From assembly GCF_000235365.1 (NCBI RefSeq), contig NC_016451.1, forward strand, positions 186,001 to 250,000: a stretch of DNA of 64,000 nt, read 5' to 3'. Position numbers and translations under genes: made by a program. The DNA is from Eremothecium cymbalariae DBVPG#7215. Its lineage: Eukaryota > Ascomycota > Saccharomycetes > Saccharomycetales > Saccharomycetaceae. Below are positions 42,101 to 55,258 of this stretch, in pieces; positions within the stretch are counted from its first letter, which is position 1, and each line of letters begins with the position of its first letter. Below the pieces are notes generated by a model. It did not search any database. It had not been told where the DNA came from and worked only from the letters and a program-made list of their open reading frames with translations.

Positions 42101-42603
42101 ACTTGGTTGATGAGAATACAGATTACTTATATCATCGTCTCCACGACGAGAATATTATGGTCCAGAGAACTTGCTTAATGACCGTTACATTCTTAATCTT
42201 GGCAGGTCAAGTCAAGGTGAAGGGACAATTAGGCCAGATGGCAAAATGTCTGGAATATCCAGATCAAGGAATGAGTGATATGTGTAAGTTGTTTTTCACT
42301 GAACTCGCAGCAAAGGATAATGCAATCTACAATGGATTTATTGATATCTTTAGTAGCTTATCCAACGATGAGGAATTAAAGAAGGATTCCTTCAAGCGTA
42401 TTATGAAGTTTTTGTTATCATTCATTGAAAAAGAACGTCATCAAAGGCAACTATGTGAGAAACTATTGAATAAGTTATCCAAAGTGGATACCCAAAAGCA
42501 GTGGGATGACATTGCCTTCATTTTGAATACCATACCATACAAAAATGAGAAGATTACCACTGAACTGGAAAAGGGTTTTAAATTGGTGAATGCCAGAGAA
42601 TGA
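39139..42603 (+). CDS. YCS4: Condensin HEAT-repeat subunit Ycs4 (CAP-D2)
   Basis: A 1154-residue HEAT-repeat protein, the CAP-D2 subunit of condensin, required for mitotic chromosome condensation and segregation, and for rDNA silencing. Repeats are visible as helical pairs, for instance SSFTLRCAIVETCGNIVIDI, YVRSKAIQGCLKVCDLDAKF and DRSSLVRRNSVKLLSKLIL (residues ~325-430). They recur in PMLQRAAVLCLEKFMCVSSK and DPIIRSNAVLGLGDMAVCFN (~935-980), the conserved CAP-D2 Cnd1 region. A charged low-complexity linker lies around residues 455-515. The length is close to S. cerevisiae Ycs4 (1176). It converges with HEM15. YLR272C lies next to PIG1 in S. cerevisiae, in line with this order. Confidence 0.95.
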   Translation: MVGFRLSAYLTRFQTCDKRSFPPVDNANREINLITDRLAISPEDIYSDEELLDTLIDLAHGFSHLLPKLQQQLSYLVSSCLKNLAQTINVNLSSNASNDEIIGMLPLWKSYLERYGYLLHVMLIFLQEDVAAASIASTGKSSSKRQISSSTIDLFKRSCDQIEGFLEAVVKVLDLNLSKMFQTTAERDLFIGLYTKPLFVLIETEQVVKVHSLKMFTIRIIATSVKHHGQLSSVQNAILSTLTYFPHLTNFNAEVLKVVNDDFDYPQLTEEVLRDISNKEFSAKDNTGPKAISSFLVRLSELIPKIVLRQMTLIVKLLNNSSFTLRCAIVETCGNIVIDICKNKQELERYKNQVEVLLELLEERFLDSNPYVRSKAIQGCLKVCDLDAKFNKNRLNLTRLAVRSLQDRSSLVRRNSVKLLSKLILTHPFTQMHGTQLRLSQWEQRHKNALHQLDTLLKDSNEDPEEDSLEHTPEHGVALQNSHEKGHEHSENTLENETENKNLMENTQAIFKIRLTIQYYKDAVDFITIIHEGIYLACGLLFSRNRNEVLETMDFFALADAYDIELSHLGIKRMLNLVWMKGANDEGTSIASHLVDCYKDLFFTAPESSNCKEKAAYIAKNLVQLTKDTSFADLASLEKLLGLMYLEKLIDQNVVNVLWGIYNSAANKDQGTFTNDQIHGSIIVLGMLSLVDNEVALKGLDALLNSGLGEPGRKDLILSKFSCIALQRMMPGGSEQSSTFQVPREEDAVRKLHDKIIEYTEDQNFYPVCEHAINALFAISRQPDVVCSELIKEKTMMTFGELENSSAQNTTYRIVSLTQLLFIVGQVAIKTIVYLEKCEAEFKKRKIETEIAKNNRKSATTKKDDVDVSVQHEEETQKELEMIGGTNEDDFADAVHFIKENKLLFGENSLLAKFGSLVEEIVSNTAKFSDPMLQRAAVLCLEKFMCVSSKFCERNLPLLITVMEKSKDPIIRSNAVLGLGDMAVCFNNLVDENTDYLYHRLHDENIMVQRTCLMTVTFLILAGQVKVKGQLGQMAKCLEYPDQGMSDMCKLFFTELAAKDNAIYNGFIDIFSSLSNDEELKKDSFKRIMKFLLSFIEKERHQRQLCEKLLNKLSKVDTQKQWDDIAFILNTIPYKNEKITTELEKGFKLVNARE

Positions 42604-42789
42604 ACTACCCGGAATTCTATTTTTCTTTTGTAAATAACAACCTCTATCAAGACTTAGAAAAAAACGAACGTAGCCTTCTTAATGTAAAGAATCTTCATTG
42701 ATATAATTCTGTAAATTTAAACTTATTCAAATAATAAACTTAACGAAAATATGTATTTTTAAAAAATTAGGATACTAAAAGTCAAATAA

Positions 42790-44827
<2,038 letters not shown>

Positions 44828-46651
44828 ATGTATAATCCAATTGAAAGAAAGGTGCAGGCAATATCTGAGCAATTGAACATAGATGAGGTTACATTGAAGC
44901 TTGCTATATGCCTATTTATCTCATTTCCCTTTAATGCATTGCTGAAACGTCTTCCCGACAATCGGTTAAATGTAAAATGCATCTATATAGTGTGTGTTTC
45001 TGGTTTTTATCTTCTGGGGATTTTGAATATGTTTGATGGGTGCAGGACGTTGTTGCTTAGTTCGGTGTTTACCTATGTGATTACGAGGTTTTATAAGTCG
45101 AGATTTATGCCATATTTGAACTTTGTGGTGTTGATGGGCCATCTAGCAGTGAATCATCTGCATGCGCAATTTTTCAATGGTTATGACAGTAACAAGTTGG
45201 ACATCACAGGAGCGCAAATGGTGTTAGTGATGAAGCTTACATCGTTCGCGTGGTCTTATCATGATGGTACATATGTGGAGAAGGAGGAGCTGTCAGAGTA
45301 CCAGAAGACCCATTCGATAGACGAACATCCCTCGTTTCTGCAGTTTCTGGCTTACACTTTCTTTTATCCCAGTCTGTTGACAGGTCCGAGTTTTGAGTAT
45401 GCTGATTATGAATCGTGGTTGAATTGCAGGATGTTCCGTGACCTTCCTGAATCAAAGAAACCGAAACGGCGGTGGAGTAAAGATAAGGATTCGAGGCGCC
45501 AGATACCCAAGTGTGGTTGGTACGCGTTTGGTAGGGTGATGAAAGGTATATTCTGGATTGTGATGTCATTCATCGCACCAAACTATATCAATGTGAAGTA
45601 TGTGTTATCAACAGCGTTTAAAAATAGATCTTTCCTCTATAAGATTCATTATCTTTATTTTCTGGGTTTAACGTTTAGATTTAGATATTATGCTGCATGG
45701 ACCATTTCTGAAGCATCTTGCATGGTTTGCGGATTGGGTTACAACGGCTATGATCCCAAAACACAGGAGATAAAGTGGGACCGAGTCCAAAATATTGATA
45801 TTATAGCCTTTGAAAGTGCCCAAAATACGAGGGCGGCACTTGAAGCATGGAATATGAACACCAACAAGTGGTTGAAATACTATGTATACTTACGTGTGGT
45901 TCCAAAGGGAAAGAAGCCAGGATTTCGTTCAACACTGTTCACCTTTTTAACTTCTGCTTTCTGGCACGGTACCAGACCTGGTTACTATTTAAGTTTTGCA
46001 ACTGGCGCATTATTCCAAACAGTTGGTAAGGTATACAGGAAGAACTTTAGACCAATTTTCCTCGCAGAAGATGGTAAGACTCCTTTAAAATACAAAATTT
46101 TTTATGATTTTATTTGTTCTTGGGTGATTAAACTTAGCTTCGGATATATGGTCCAGCCATTTATTATCTTAGACTGGTCTAAATCCATTTATTGTTGGAA
46201 CACAGTTTGTTTCTACATCCATATCTTGATTGCACTGACATTCATATTATTTAAGGGACCCTTCAAATCAAGCGTTACTAGATTTTTCAAACAGTTCCAT
46301 CCATGTGAAGTAGCTAGAAGGAATCAGCAGAATCTGGAATCCGATATGGTGACATCTTCTCCAACGCTTGGACATATTTTGAAAGAAAAGATGCAGTTTG
46401 AAATGGAAGATGCAGAGGACAGAGATATGATGCTAGGTATTCCCGATCCTAGTGAAGTTGAGCTTGAAGACGCTAGGAAGGAAATTGAAGAATTCTATAG
46501 ACAATATGACTCTTGGAAAAATGAAAAAGGTCTGGAAATTGAGGAGGAAAATCTACGTGATGCATACTCAAATTTCAAAAATGAGTTCAAGAGGACGACT
46601 AGGAGGTTTAGCTTTAGCCACTACCCGGCAACGCCAACTAAGTTGGATTAA
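44828..46651 (+). CDS. ALE1: Lysophospholipid acyltransferase Ale1 (MBOAT)
   Basis: A 607-residue multi-pass ER membrane enzyme of the MBOAT family that acylates lyso-PC, lyso-PE and other lysophospholipids in the Lands cycle. Hydrophobic helices recur from residue 25 to 500. The conserved catalytic His is H380 in SAFWHGTRPGYYLSF, and the conserved upstream Asn region is EAWNMNTNKWLKYYVYLR. The C-terminal ~90 residues are cytosolic, charged and partly helical (VELEDARKEIEEFYRQYDSW). S. cerevisiae Ale1 has 619 residues. Gene position matches YOR175C. It converges with MED4, with a 117-bp gap. Confidence 0.95.
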   Translation: MYNPIERKVQAISEQLNIDEVTLKLAICLFISFPFNALLKRLPDNRLNVKCIYIVCVSGFYLLGILNMFDGCRTLLLSSVFTYVITRFYKSRFMPYLNFVVLMGHLAVNHLHAQFFNGYDSNKLDITGAQMVLVMKLTSFAWSYHDGTYVEKEELSEYQKTHSIDEHPSFLQFLAYTFFYPSLLTGPSFEYADYESWLNCRMFRDLPESKKPKRRWSKDKDSRRQIPKCGWYAFGRVMKGIFWIVMSFIAPNYINVKYVLSTAFKNRSFLYKIHYLYFLGLTFRFRYYAAWTISEASCMVCGLGYNGYDPKTQEIKWDRVQNIDIIAFESAQNTRAALEAWNMNTNKWLKYYVYLRVVPKGKKPGFRSTLFTFLTSAFWHGTRPGYYLSFATGALFQTVGKVYRKNFRPIFLAEDGKTPLKYKIFYDFICSWVIKLSFGYMVQPFIILDWSKSIYCWNTVCFYIHILIALTFILFKGPFKSSVTRFFKQFHPCEVARRNQQNLESDMVTSSPTLGHILKEKMQFEMEDAEDRDMMLGIPDPSEVELEDARKEIEEFYRQYDSWKNEKGLEIEEENLRDAYSNFKNEFKRTTRRFSFSHYPATPTKLD

Positions 46652-46768
46652 GTCATCAGGGTTACTTTATAGTTTTCATATACATATAAAAGTGATCATA
46701 CCCAAAACAATATACTTTATGATATACATGTCTCCGTTGTCCATACATCCGTATCTTTTGAGGATCAT

Positions 46769-47593
46769 CTAAAATTCATCAGGATTAAATAGATCAAGGT
46801 CCAAATCAATGGACCCATCAGCTTCTTCATGTGCGCCAGTTTCCGAGTATTGAGTAGATTGCTGGTTTTTGGCTTTCCCTGTAAATTCAAAACTCTCGCT
46901 CTTAGAATCCGGCTTGGAACTTGGTGTATCACTACTATGAGTTGGAGTAACTTCATCCTCCTCTTGGCTTTGTCCCTTTTGGGGTGGCTCTTGCGGTTCT
47001 TCAGAATTTAATTCAACCGGTATCCTCGTTAATTCTTCACTTTTCAAAGATGCCATAGCTAACATGCCCCTTCTAATAGCATCTTCCGCCGGCCAAATAA
47101 AGTTATTGGGTCCAATAGCATCCTTATTGAAAGTAGGAGGCACTCGTGTAAACTTGGCCAGTTTCATTGCATATTCCAACAGAACACCTGATTTTATCTT
47201 TTCCTTTTGCTTCTTCATCATCTTCATCTCAAATTCCACCTGCTCAACCATAGGCAATTTGTTCAGATTATTATAACATTTATCTAATATACTAAGTATT
47301 TTCCCTGTGCGCTCATCTATCTCTTGCGATTCATTATCCAGTTGTTTCAGCTGTATATCTATCGAATCATAAAGCGGTAACTGTTCTAAAGTCGAGTAAA
47401 GCTTTAGATCAGAATTTATCAAATCTTGTGCGGCCTGAAGATCAGGACTGAACTTGTCAACAGAAACAACTAACTTCTGCAAATCTTCCTCGAATTGACA
47501 TAGATCTTTGTATAAGGTAACTTGTTGTACGTGGTTTAATTCATCGTTATTGGAATCTTGTTGTGATAGATGGAGTGAACTTGAAGAATTCAT
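46769..47593 (-). CDS. MED4: Mediator middle-module subunit Med4
   Basis: A 274-residue protein, subunit 4 of Mediator, which links activators to RNA polymerase II. Helical coiled-coil sequence (residues ~25-145, [17 protein letters not shown] and [20 protein letters not shown]) precedes the family-specific segment [16 protein letters not shown] and [17 protein letters not shown] (~160-190). That segment is the Med4 signature that pairs with Med9/Med7-type helices. The C-terminal third is low in complexity and acidic ([12 protein letters not shown] at the end). Length is near the S. cerevisiae protein (284). Position corresponds to YOR174W. Confidence 0.94.
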   Translation of the reverse strand: MNSSSSLHLSQQDSNNDELNHVQQVTLYKDLCQFEEDLQKLVVSVDKFSPDLQAAQDLINSDLKLYSTLEQLPLYDSIDIQLKQLDNESQEIDERTGKILSILDKCYNNLNKLPMVEQVEFEMKMMKKQKEKIKSGVLLEYAMKLAKFTRVPPTFNKDAIGPNNFIWPAEDAIRRGMLAMASLKSEELTRIPVELNSEEPQEPPQKGQSQEEDEVTPTHSSDTPSSKPDSKSESFEFTGKAKNQQSTQYSETGAHEEADGSIDLDLDLFNPDEF

Positions 47594-47927
47594 ATTCTAA
47601 AAGCTAATCAATAAGTATATGAATGCCTTGGTACCTATTTCCTACCGATTGATCTATGCTTACTCCTGTATATAATGTTTTACAGATTTAAGAATTGAAA
47701 CTACTCTTGGGAATTAGAACGATTTTTTTTGGCTCGATTTTACCTCGTTACAAGCTGCAAACGTAATAATAAATATATGCAATCCACCTAATATACTTGA
47801 TAGAATTGGACAGCTAAGATGGTGTCGATCATCATGGACTGCCCGTCTAATGTACGATTTCTATGCTTTACGTTAAGTTAGTTGATCTAGCTATATAGAT
47901 TTGGAATTTCAATCGACTACTTATGGT
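47594..47927. other. MED4-CMG1 spacer
   Basis: 334 bp containing the MED4 promoter and the 3' end of CMG1. It has a T8 run near 47724 and is otherwise featureless. Confidence 0.35.
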
Positions 47928-48905
47928 TCAATAGTGTTCATCTTCCGTAAAACCTGGACAGTTCCCATGCAAATCTGCACCGTTTATATACTGGATACCG
48001 CAGTAGAAGCAGTAACAGAATTCCTCTCTAAGGAAATTATGAAGTTTCGCAATCTGTTCACATAAGGTAAGTTTCTCAAAGAGATTTAACTCACTGTCAT
48101 TAGAAGTTGATACTGAACTGCTTGATGAGGGTGATTTTTCTTGAGGTCTGATTATCTTTACATCCTCTTCAAGATCTTCATGTTGTTGATGCTCCTCAGT
48201 TACTTCCTTGGGATCGGAAGATGACACGCAGTTTTTGGTTTCTTCTGAACCAGTTGCAGAGGCATTTTTATGTATTATTTGCCTTACATGTTGTCTCCAC
48301 AATACATTAAAATCTCTTGGGTCGCTATCGCTTGTAACAATATCTACATCTCCTGAAATTTCAAATGCTAATTTTTGCATTTTAAGAAATACTCGTTGTT
48401 TTCTTTGCATATCATTTTCCTCATGAAGTCTTCGTCGGTATTCAGTCGTACTGGTCTCTGATACGGGCGACTCTTTCCCCCATTGGGGACGTTCTCGGAT
48501 TCCAATCCTATGCACCTGACCTTCAAGTTTTAACGGCTCTTTTAGAGCATACTGAGACCGTTCTGCAGAACCTAATTTACTCCCCACCCTATATCCCATC
48601 TTTTCCATCATCTTAAGGCCTTTTGACATATGTCCCGAGAAATCACAGGATGCACGGTTACCTGACGACTCCTGGCCCATAGCAGTAATTCCATCATCAG
48701 AGGGCAAGTCCATCGTTAAATAATCTTCTTCTTCGTACTTCTCATCTTCACTATGAATTGGTGACGAAGAATGTCGCTGTACACTTAAATCTAACTTGCC
48801 TGATTTTGCCTTCCGACGTTTCAATAAATGAGCTTTCCAGTCGCCATCGGAGCCATCACTTTCAGATGCTTGATCCCTCTTACCATGCTCAGACATACTT
48901 TCCAT
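47928..48905 (-). CDS. CMG1: G-patch protein Cmg1 (YLR271W)
   Basis: A 325-residue protein with a degenerate G-patch-like segment at about residues 90-140 (SKGLKMMEKMGYRVGSKLGS, then RIGIRERPQWG). The family C-terminus contains two Cys-x2-Cys-like pairs (FCYCFYCGIQYINGADLHGNCPGFTEDEHY). This layout is that of S. cerevisiae YLR271W/Cmg1 and the related G-patch domain-containing protein 11 of animals (DUF4187 C-terminal domain). The N-terminus is acidic and Ser-rich. The exact function is unclear; a role in RNA processing or as a ribonuclease partner has been proposed for relatives. A second ATG three codons in (48896) is an alternative start. Confidence 0.88.
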   Translation of the reverse strand: MESMSEHGKRDQASESDGSDGDWKAHLLKRRKAKSGKLDLSVQRHSSSPIHSEDEKYEEEDYLTMDLPSDDGITAMGQESSGNRASCDFSGHMSKGLKMMEKMGYRVGSKLGSAERSQYALKEPLKLEGQVHRIGIRERPQWGKESPVSETSTTEYRRRLHEENDMQRKQRVFLKMQKLAFEISGDVDIVTSDSDPRDFNVLWRQHVRQIIHKNASATGSEETKNCVSSSDPKEVTEEHQQHEDLEEDVKIIRPQEKSPSSSSSVSTSNDSELNLFEKLTLCEQIAKLHNFLREEFCYCFYCGIQYINGADLHGNCPGFTEDEHY

Positions 48906-49316
48906 TCATATAACAAAAAATACTTCAGCGTTTTTGTATATTAATTGAGCAACATATCACGGGTACGATGCTTTTTGAAAAGGCTGACCAATTTAAAATG
49001 TTTTCTGTCCAAGATAGAAAATATTAATTGCTGAACTCAAAAATAACAGGCAGCATATATTTCTTGCTCTCTATGCCTCTATCTCTCCCTCGATATCTTT
49101 ACAACCTGGAATGATAAGAATCGAACACAATTATGTCAATGAACATATAATAGCCAAAAAAATAAAACAGCTATAAAACAGTATATAAGGAAAATAAGCG
49201 CATAAATTTTTTGTATATCCACATTTTAATGGATAACGATAGGCTCTCTGTGATGGATTTATATCTAAGATACAACGGGCGTGCGTATGTATATATATAT
49301 GTGTGTGTGTGTGTGT
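48906..49316. other. CMG1-DCS1 spacer
   Basis: 411 bp with the CMG1 promoter side and DCS1 3' end. A composite microsatellite of (TA)n followed by (GT)n occupies about 49285-49315, next to the DCS1 stop codon. Confidence 0.5.
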
Positions 49317-51046
<1,730 letters not shown>

Positions 51047-51691
51047 CTATTTGAGGAAAACCCACCAAAAGAGGAATACGCAAAAGAATGCGACTAGGGC
51101 TATTGGTGTATATTGGCTGATTAGTAGATCGAAGTTGATTTTCTGTGCGGTTTTGCGGTATTTCTTCGAGTCTTGTCTTAGCGAAGCACTCAGATCGCTC
51201 ATTTTGTCGAGCGAATCCCCTCGGTAGAGTAAATCTTCGATGTTTTTGGTCATGATCTGTTTTACGCCAAGCAGCTCAGAGTTCAATTGGTCGAGGTTTC
51301 CTTGGACTCGTTTGTCGTTGTAGATCTTCTTCGTTTTTTGAAGGAAGTTATCGAACGAGACAAATGCGTAGGGTCTGACACTGGGTTTAATGTATTCATT
51401 GCCATAGTTATGTTCAAATTCCTGATGGATGTCGCTCAGGTAGGCAAAGGCTAGATTACGCTGGTAACCCTTTTCCACAATTACAATGTAAACCACCGCT
51501 TGCTGTCTGATATAGTGGATCTCATATGCCCCAGATTCGAGAGTAGCTTCGTTAGCTGCCTGTGGGGTGAACCTAGATATGAGGACCTTGATTTTTTTCT
51601 TTTGGTCACTTAAAGATGGATCTGTATCGTCATCTACAGATGAACAAAGCGGCAGGCCATCATCCCGGAATATTAAAGTTGACTTGATCAT
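51047..51691 (-). CDS. SEC22: R-SNARE Sec22
   Basis: A 214-residue v-SNARE for ER-Golgi traffic in both directions. An N-terminal longin domain (residues 1-~120, MIKSTLIFRDDGLPLCSSVD to KPSVRPYAFVSFDNFLQKTK) is followed by the SNARE coiled coil (~128-188, LDQLNSELLGVKQIMTKNIE with central-layer Arg in LLYRGDSLDKMSDLSASL). A C-terminal membrane anchor follows (~194-214, YTPIALVAFFCVFLFWWVFLK). Length equals the S. cerevisiae protein (214). Position matches YLR268W. Confidence 0.97.
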   Translation of the reverse strand: MIKSTLIFRDDGLPLCSSVDDDTDPSLSDQKKKIKVLISRFTPQAANEATLESGAYEIHYIRQQAVVYIVIVEKGYQRNLAFAYLSDIHQEFEHNYGNEYIKPSVRPYAFVSFDNFLQKTKKIYNDKRVQGNLDQLNSELLGVKQIMTKNIEDLLYRGDSLDKMSDLSASLRQDSKKYRKTAQKINFDLLISQYTPIALVAFFCVFLFWWVFLK

Positions 51692-52167
51692 TTGTTTTAT
51701 ACCACTTTCTTTTTCCCCTGAGCTTAGCTTTGTTATGATGTCTTGTCCCGGGAGGAAGAATAAAACAAGGATGCTTGTTATTATTGGTAAAGAACACCGT
51801 ATTACCTAGTAGTAGTTGCCCCTGTTCTTTAATGAACTTTTGCTGAGTTTCGATCTATATAATCCCCCAGAGACTAATAGCTGTGAAGGTCGCTGTGTAC
51901 GACGTGGAATCTCTGGCCCCAAGAGCGAAGTGAATACTGGGTCTCTAGCGCACTGTTAACGAGGCCTGGGAGCTTACTGGGACGTATCCGTAGCAATTTC
52001 AGTGCTTATTTTATGGATTACTTCAATACCTTTGCGTTGTGATTTGCTAGTGTGGGCATTGAAGGCTGGCCGTCGTCATCGCAACCAGCAGATGCTCCGG
52101 TGTGCTATATATACAGCACCGGCCATCCCAAGGAGCAGGCGTTAAAATCCGATTCTCTTGGATGATA

Positions 52168-52205
52168 TGGCATGGTGATCTGGCATGGTGATCTGGCATG
52201 GTGTC
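52168..52205 (+). repeat. 13-bp tandem repeat, almost three copies
   Basis: TGGCATGGTGATC occurs at 52168-52180 and 52181-52193, and a partial third copy TGGCATGGTG follows at 52194-52203. Confidence 0.9.
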
Positions 52206-52681
52206 ATATGAACGTTGGAAATGCAGGTTGGAAAAGACCTATATATGTATATCCTGGTAGAACACGCTAGTCGAACATAGAAGAGGGTTATGGGGAATTC
52301 GGCAACGTTCAGCTAAACACACCAACGGCCTTGGTTTGATTGCTAAGTGATTAGATTTCTGTGCAGGAAGGATTGATGGGCCCAGAATAGTTTTATGTGG
52401 TGTTTTTCAAGCCCCGTCGTGTCTGTAGCTTATCATTTTGTTTCCCGCCCTGTAAGACGAGTTGAAAGGGAATGCAGTCGGGCTGGGGGTGGAGGCATGG
52501 GGGCCAATGTCTTTATAGCAGCTACTCCTAACAATGCCAAACCAATGGCTCAGCAACAAAGCGCCTCTAGAAAAAGACCTGTGCAGTGCATATTAACCTA
52601 TATAAATAATGCGGCAAGGAAGCAAGTTTAATAGCCCTTCTAAAATAGAAGATACAAATCCTTGGGTGTTGAAATTGTAAC

Positions 52682-52707
52682 CATGAGCAGCATATATGCT
52701 GCTCATG
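52682..52707. repeat. Perfect 26-bp palindrome
   Basis: The sequence reads identically on both strands (13-base half CATGAGCAGCATA). It has no spacer, so as DNA it could extrude a cruciform, and as RNA it could form a hairpin or a homodimer. It lies in the DDP1 upstream region. Confidence 0.95.
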
Positions 52708-53055
52708 ATGGCTGTTCTGACCGTGGGCCTTCTTTCCTCGAGAATCATATATAAAAGCCGTGAAAAGAATCCACATGACCATCCTTTTGCACCTTCATAC
52801 AGGGCAACTGACGCTCGAAGTACCGGGAGTTGAACACTGTTACATGATCCATCGCATATTTTATAATTTCGTTGAAAGTTACCTCCTCGAGAAGCGCAAT
52901 TTGAACTCTCTGCGCAGTCGATTAATAAGTCAGACCGTTACGAGCGCTTCCATGGTGTAGGAAAGGAGTTTGCATTGATTTGGTGGGTTAGAGCTTTGTA
53001 GGTTTGAGTGTGTTTTACTAGAGTAAGGGGGTGGTCTTTCAAGTGGATCAAACGG

Positions 53056-53601
53056 ATGTCCAAGTTTGTTCGAACAGCTCATTCCCGTGTTGGCAGGGAA
53101 AACCAAATGTACTCAGCTCTTACTGGAGCTCGATTGGTGGCTGGCTGTGTGGCATTGAATGAGGATAAGACTAAGGTGATCATGATCCAGTCGACTACTA
53201 GTGGTAGTAGATGGGTGTTGCCGAAAGGGGGTGTTGAGGCAGATGAGCCAGATTTTAAAGACACTGCGAAACGGGAAACGTGGGAGGAAGCTGGGGTTAT
53301 TGGGGATATTGTAAGGTACTTGGGGCCTATTGAAGACATGAGACCGCCCAAGAACTGGAATGAAGATGTTAGTGCGTTTACGAAGGCCAAGTCTGGTTCT
53401 GCGGTTCTGAAGCATCCACCAAGATCTGAGTTTCATTTCTACGAGATGAAAGTTAGCGAACTGGCGAAAGATTATCCTGAGAAGCGTAAGAGAGATCGTC
53501 AATGGTTTACGTACTCTGAGGCCAAGAAGCAGTTGGAGCTAGCGCATCGACCTGAATTACTGGAAGCACTTGACAGATCAGGAATTGTAAAGGTTTTATA
53601 A
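53056..53601 (+). CDS. DDP1: Diphosphoinositol polyphosphate phosphohydrolase Ddp1
   Basis: A 181-residue Nudix hydrolase that removes beta-phosphates from inositol pyrophosphates (IP7, IP8) and also cleaves diadenosine polyphosphates and polyphosphate. The Nudix box spans residues ~55-78, starting GGVEADEPDF and ending KRETWEEAGV. It is followed by the family segment YLGPIEDMRPPKNWNED and, near the end, DRQWFTYSEAKKQLEL. The open frame reaches back to a GTG at 53008, but the ATG at 53056 gives MSKFVRTAHSRVGRENQ, close to the S. cerevisiae start (188 residues). Position corresponds to YOR163W, followed here by GET4 (YOR164C). Confidence 0.95.
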   Translation: MSKFVRTAHSRVGRENQMYSALTGARLVAGCVALNEDKTKVIMIQSTTSGSRWVLPKGGVEADEPDFKDTAKRETWEEAGVIGDIVRYLGPIEDMRPPKNWNEDVSAFTKAKSGSAVLKHPPRSEFHFYEMKVSELAKDYPEKRKRDRQWFTYSEAKKQLELAHRPELLEALDRSGIVKVL

Positions 53602-54045
53602 CTACTTTTTTTGTGGTTATTACATGTGATCGTTGACGTTAATTCTTTTGTTGATTTATTTTTGTTCTTCATGTCGTTAACTGGACTGCATGCCATTCAA
53701 ACCTTATTTTCAATTACTTCCTGCTATACAGACTAAGTATATCTCTTACTAGGAATATGGAGCTTCTCCACCTCCTCCTTCTTCTTTTTGTTTGTCTGTT
53801 TGTTTCAAGCTTTCATTGTTATTACTTGCCCAATCATAATAACGAATTCTTTGCAAAGTAAATGCTTACTGCTACTTTATCTTTCTCCTTGTGTTTTCTT
53901 AAGTATTTTGCAGTTTGGATATATCGATAAACAGGGAAGAAAAGACCAAATGTGTTTTCATGTCTCATCTTTAGCAATTTGTGTGTGATGACGATGGTTG
54001 AGCATGTTGGAGACAGGTTCGTTTGTGTGGCCTATATAAATCGCA
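53602..54045. other. DDP1-GET4 convergent spacer
   Basis: 444 bp between convergent genes. T- and CT-rich (e.g. 53766-53800), as expected for 3' ends. No gene. Confidence 0.35.
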
Positions 54046-54963
54046 TTAAACACCATTAAAAAAGCCTGCCATCATATCTTGCAATAAATTAACTGGCTTT
54101 TGTGGCCGGATATTGAAGTACTCTATTGCCAAAAATGCTAACTCTTGTTTGTAACTTTCAGCATACTCAGCATACTGGGCTTTTAAACTAGTAAAGTACT
54201 CCGCGTTTCCCGTTTGACAAGCTATCAATAAGACTTGCAAGAAGTTGAGTTCACTGTAGTCTGGGAAGAAATAAACCGTCGCATGCTTCTTTTCGAACTT
54301 TTCAAACTTCGGGTTCTTATTCTTGATGAACGTTTCTAAAAAACTCCTAGATGATTCCAGCGCATACTTGATATTATAGATGCTCAAGTAACTAAAAATC
54401 AACCGAGAAAGAAAGCTTCCAACCGCCTTATCATCGCCCGACTGAACATACCAATCCCACATCAACTCCGAGTATTTTATCATTGTGTCCTGCGTCCCCA
54501 ACAATAGATACCTCTCCGCATCATACACATACCCAGCCTCCAGTAGCCGCTTCCCAATCACACAATGCAAGTAAGGGTCTCCAAACTTATAAGTCCCATT
54601 ATTTATAGACCAGTTATTCATACCAGTACAGATAACTTTCAAACTAGGCTCCTCTGCATCCAACCCAACCAAAATTTGAACCAACCGGGCCACATTACCC
54701 TCGTTGCACTTCGCCCCTGACATGTTATACACCTCTAACAAATACATCGTCAAATCCGCCCCCAAAACCATCTGCCCAGCCTCCAGAAAAGAATGTATCC
54801 CATGGGTTATAAAATCAATAGCCTCTGGCCATTTTTTGCCTCTAACGTACCGATTTGCCACAGTCCTCAGAGTTTGTTGAGCCTCATAGTAATGCCCCCC
54901 ATCAACTTTGGCATTAAACCTCGTCATAATTTTATCCAATTTGGGGTCCATAGAATGGGTCAT
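54046..54963 (-). CDS. GET4: Guided-entry factor Get4
   Basis: A 305-residue alpha-solenoid protein that, with Get5, docks Get3 and Sgt2 so tail-anchored proteins are delivered to the ER. Paired helices run through the entire sequence, e.g. GGHYYEAQQTLRTVANRYVR, EAIDFITHGIHSFLEAGQ, LLEAGYVYDAERYLLLGT and NFLQVLLIACQTGNAEYF. The C-terminal NIRPQKPVNLLQDMMAGFF is the conserved Get4 end. The frame extends to a TTG at 54993; the ATG at 54963 (MTHSMDPKLDK) is preferred and gives a length near S. cerevisiae Get4 (312). Confidence 0.94.
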   Translation of the reverse strand: MTHSMDPKLDKIMTRFNAKVDGGHYYEAQQTLRTVANRYVRGKKWPEAIDFITHGIHSFLEAGQMVLGADLTMYLLEVYNMSGAKCNEGNVARLVQILVGLDAEEPSLKVICTGMNNWSINNGTYKFGDPYLHCVIGKRLLEAGYVYDAERYLLLGTQDTMIKYSELMWDWYVQSGDDKAVGSFLSRLIFSYLSIYNIKYALESSRSFLETFIKNKNPKFEKFEKKHATVYFFPDYSELNFLQVLLIACQTGNAEYFTSLKAQYAEYAESYKQELAFLAIEYFNIRPQKPVNLLQDMMAGFFNGV

Positions 54964-55258
54964 CGTTACTCTGATATGGAATTCCTTCTTCAACCAGCTT
55001 GTTTACTTTCTCTGTCTTTGTAAACTTCTCTCTTGGTTTAGGATTTAAATCAAAAACTGGTTTTTTAATTTGGGCGACTTTCCCAAAATTTCAAAACTTT
55101 TGTTCCTTTCTCCTTTTGTTTTTAAGACCTGATAAATACCGGGATCGAAACTTACAGCTAGGCGTACTAAGGCGATAGAAGCTTCAGATTCGGTTTTAGC
55201 CTGCTATTAAGATCGTTTTAAGGTTTAATTAGTTATAGTTTGTTGGGTTAGAGGAGGC

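Larger units (their letters stand above)
51692..53055. other. Long SEC22-DDP1 intergenic region with repeats and a palindrome
   Basis: 1.36 kb with no accepted gene. It holds a 13-bp tandem repeat (52168-52205) and a perfect 26-bp palindrome (52682-52707). A 78-codon ATG frame (52395-52631) has a glycine run and no recognisable domain. Gene loss or an accessory insertion is possible, but I see no remnant I can name. Confidence 0.4.

Noticed and set aside
52395..52631. 78-residue ATG frame with a glycine run upstream of DDP1
   Set aside because: No similarity I recognise and mixed low-complexity composition. Kept only as a remark in the intergenic entry.
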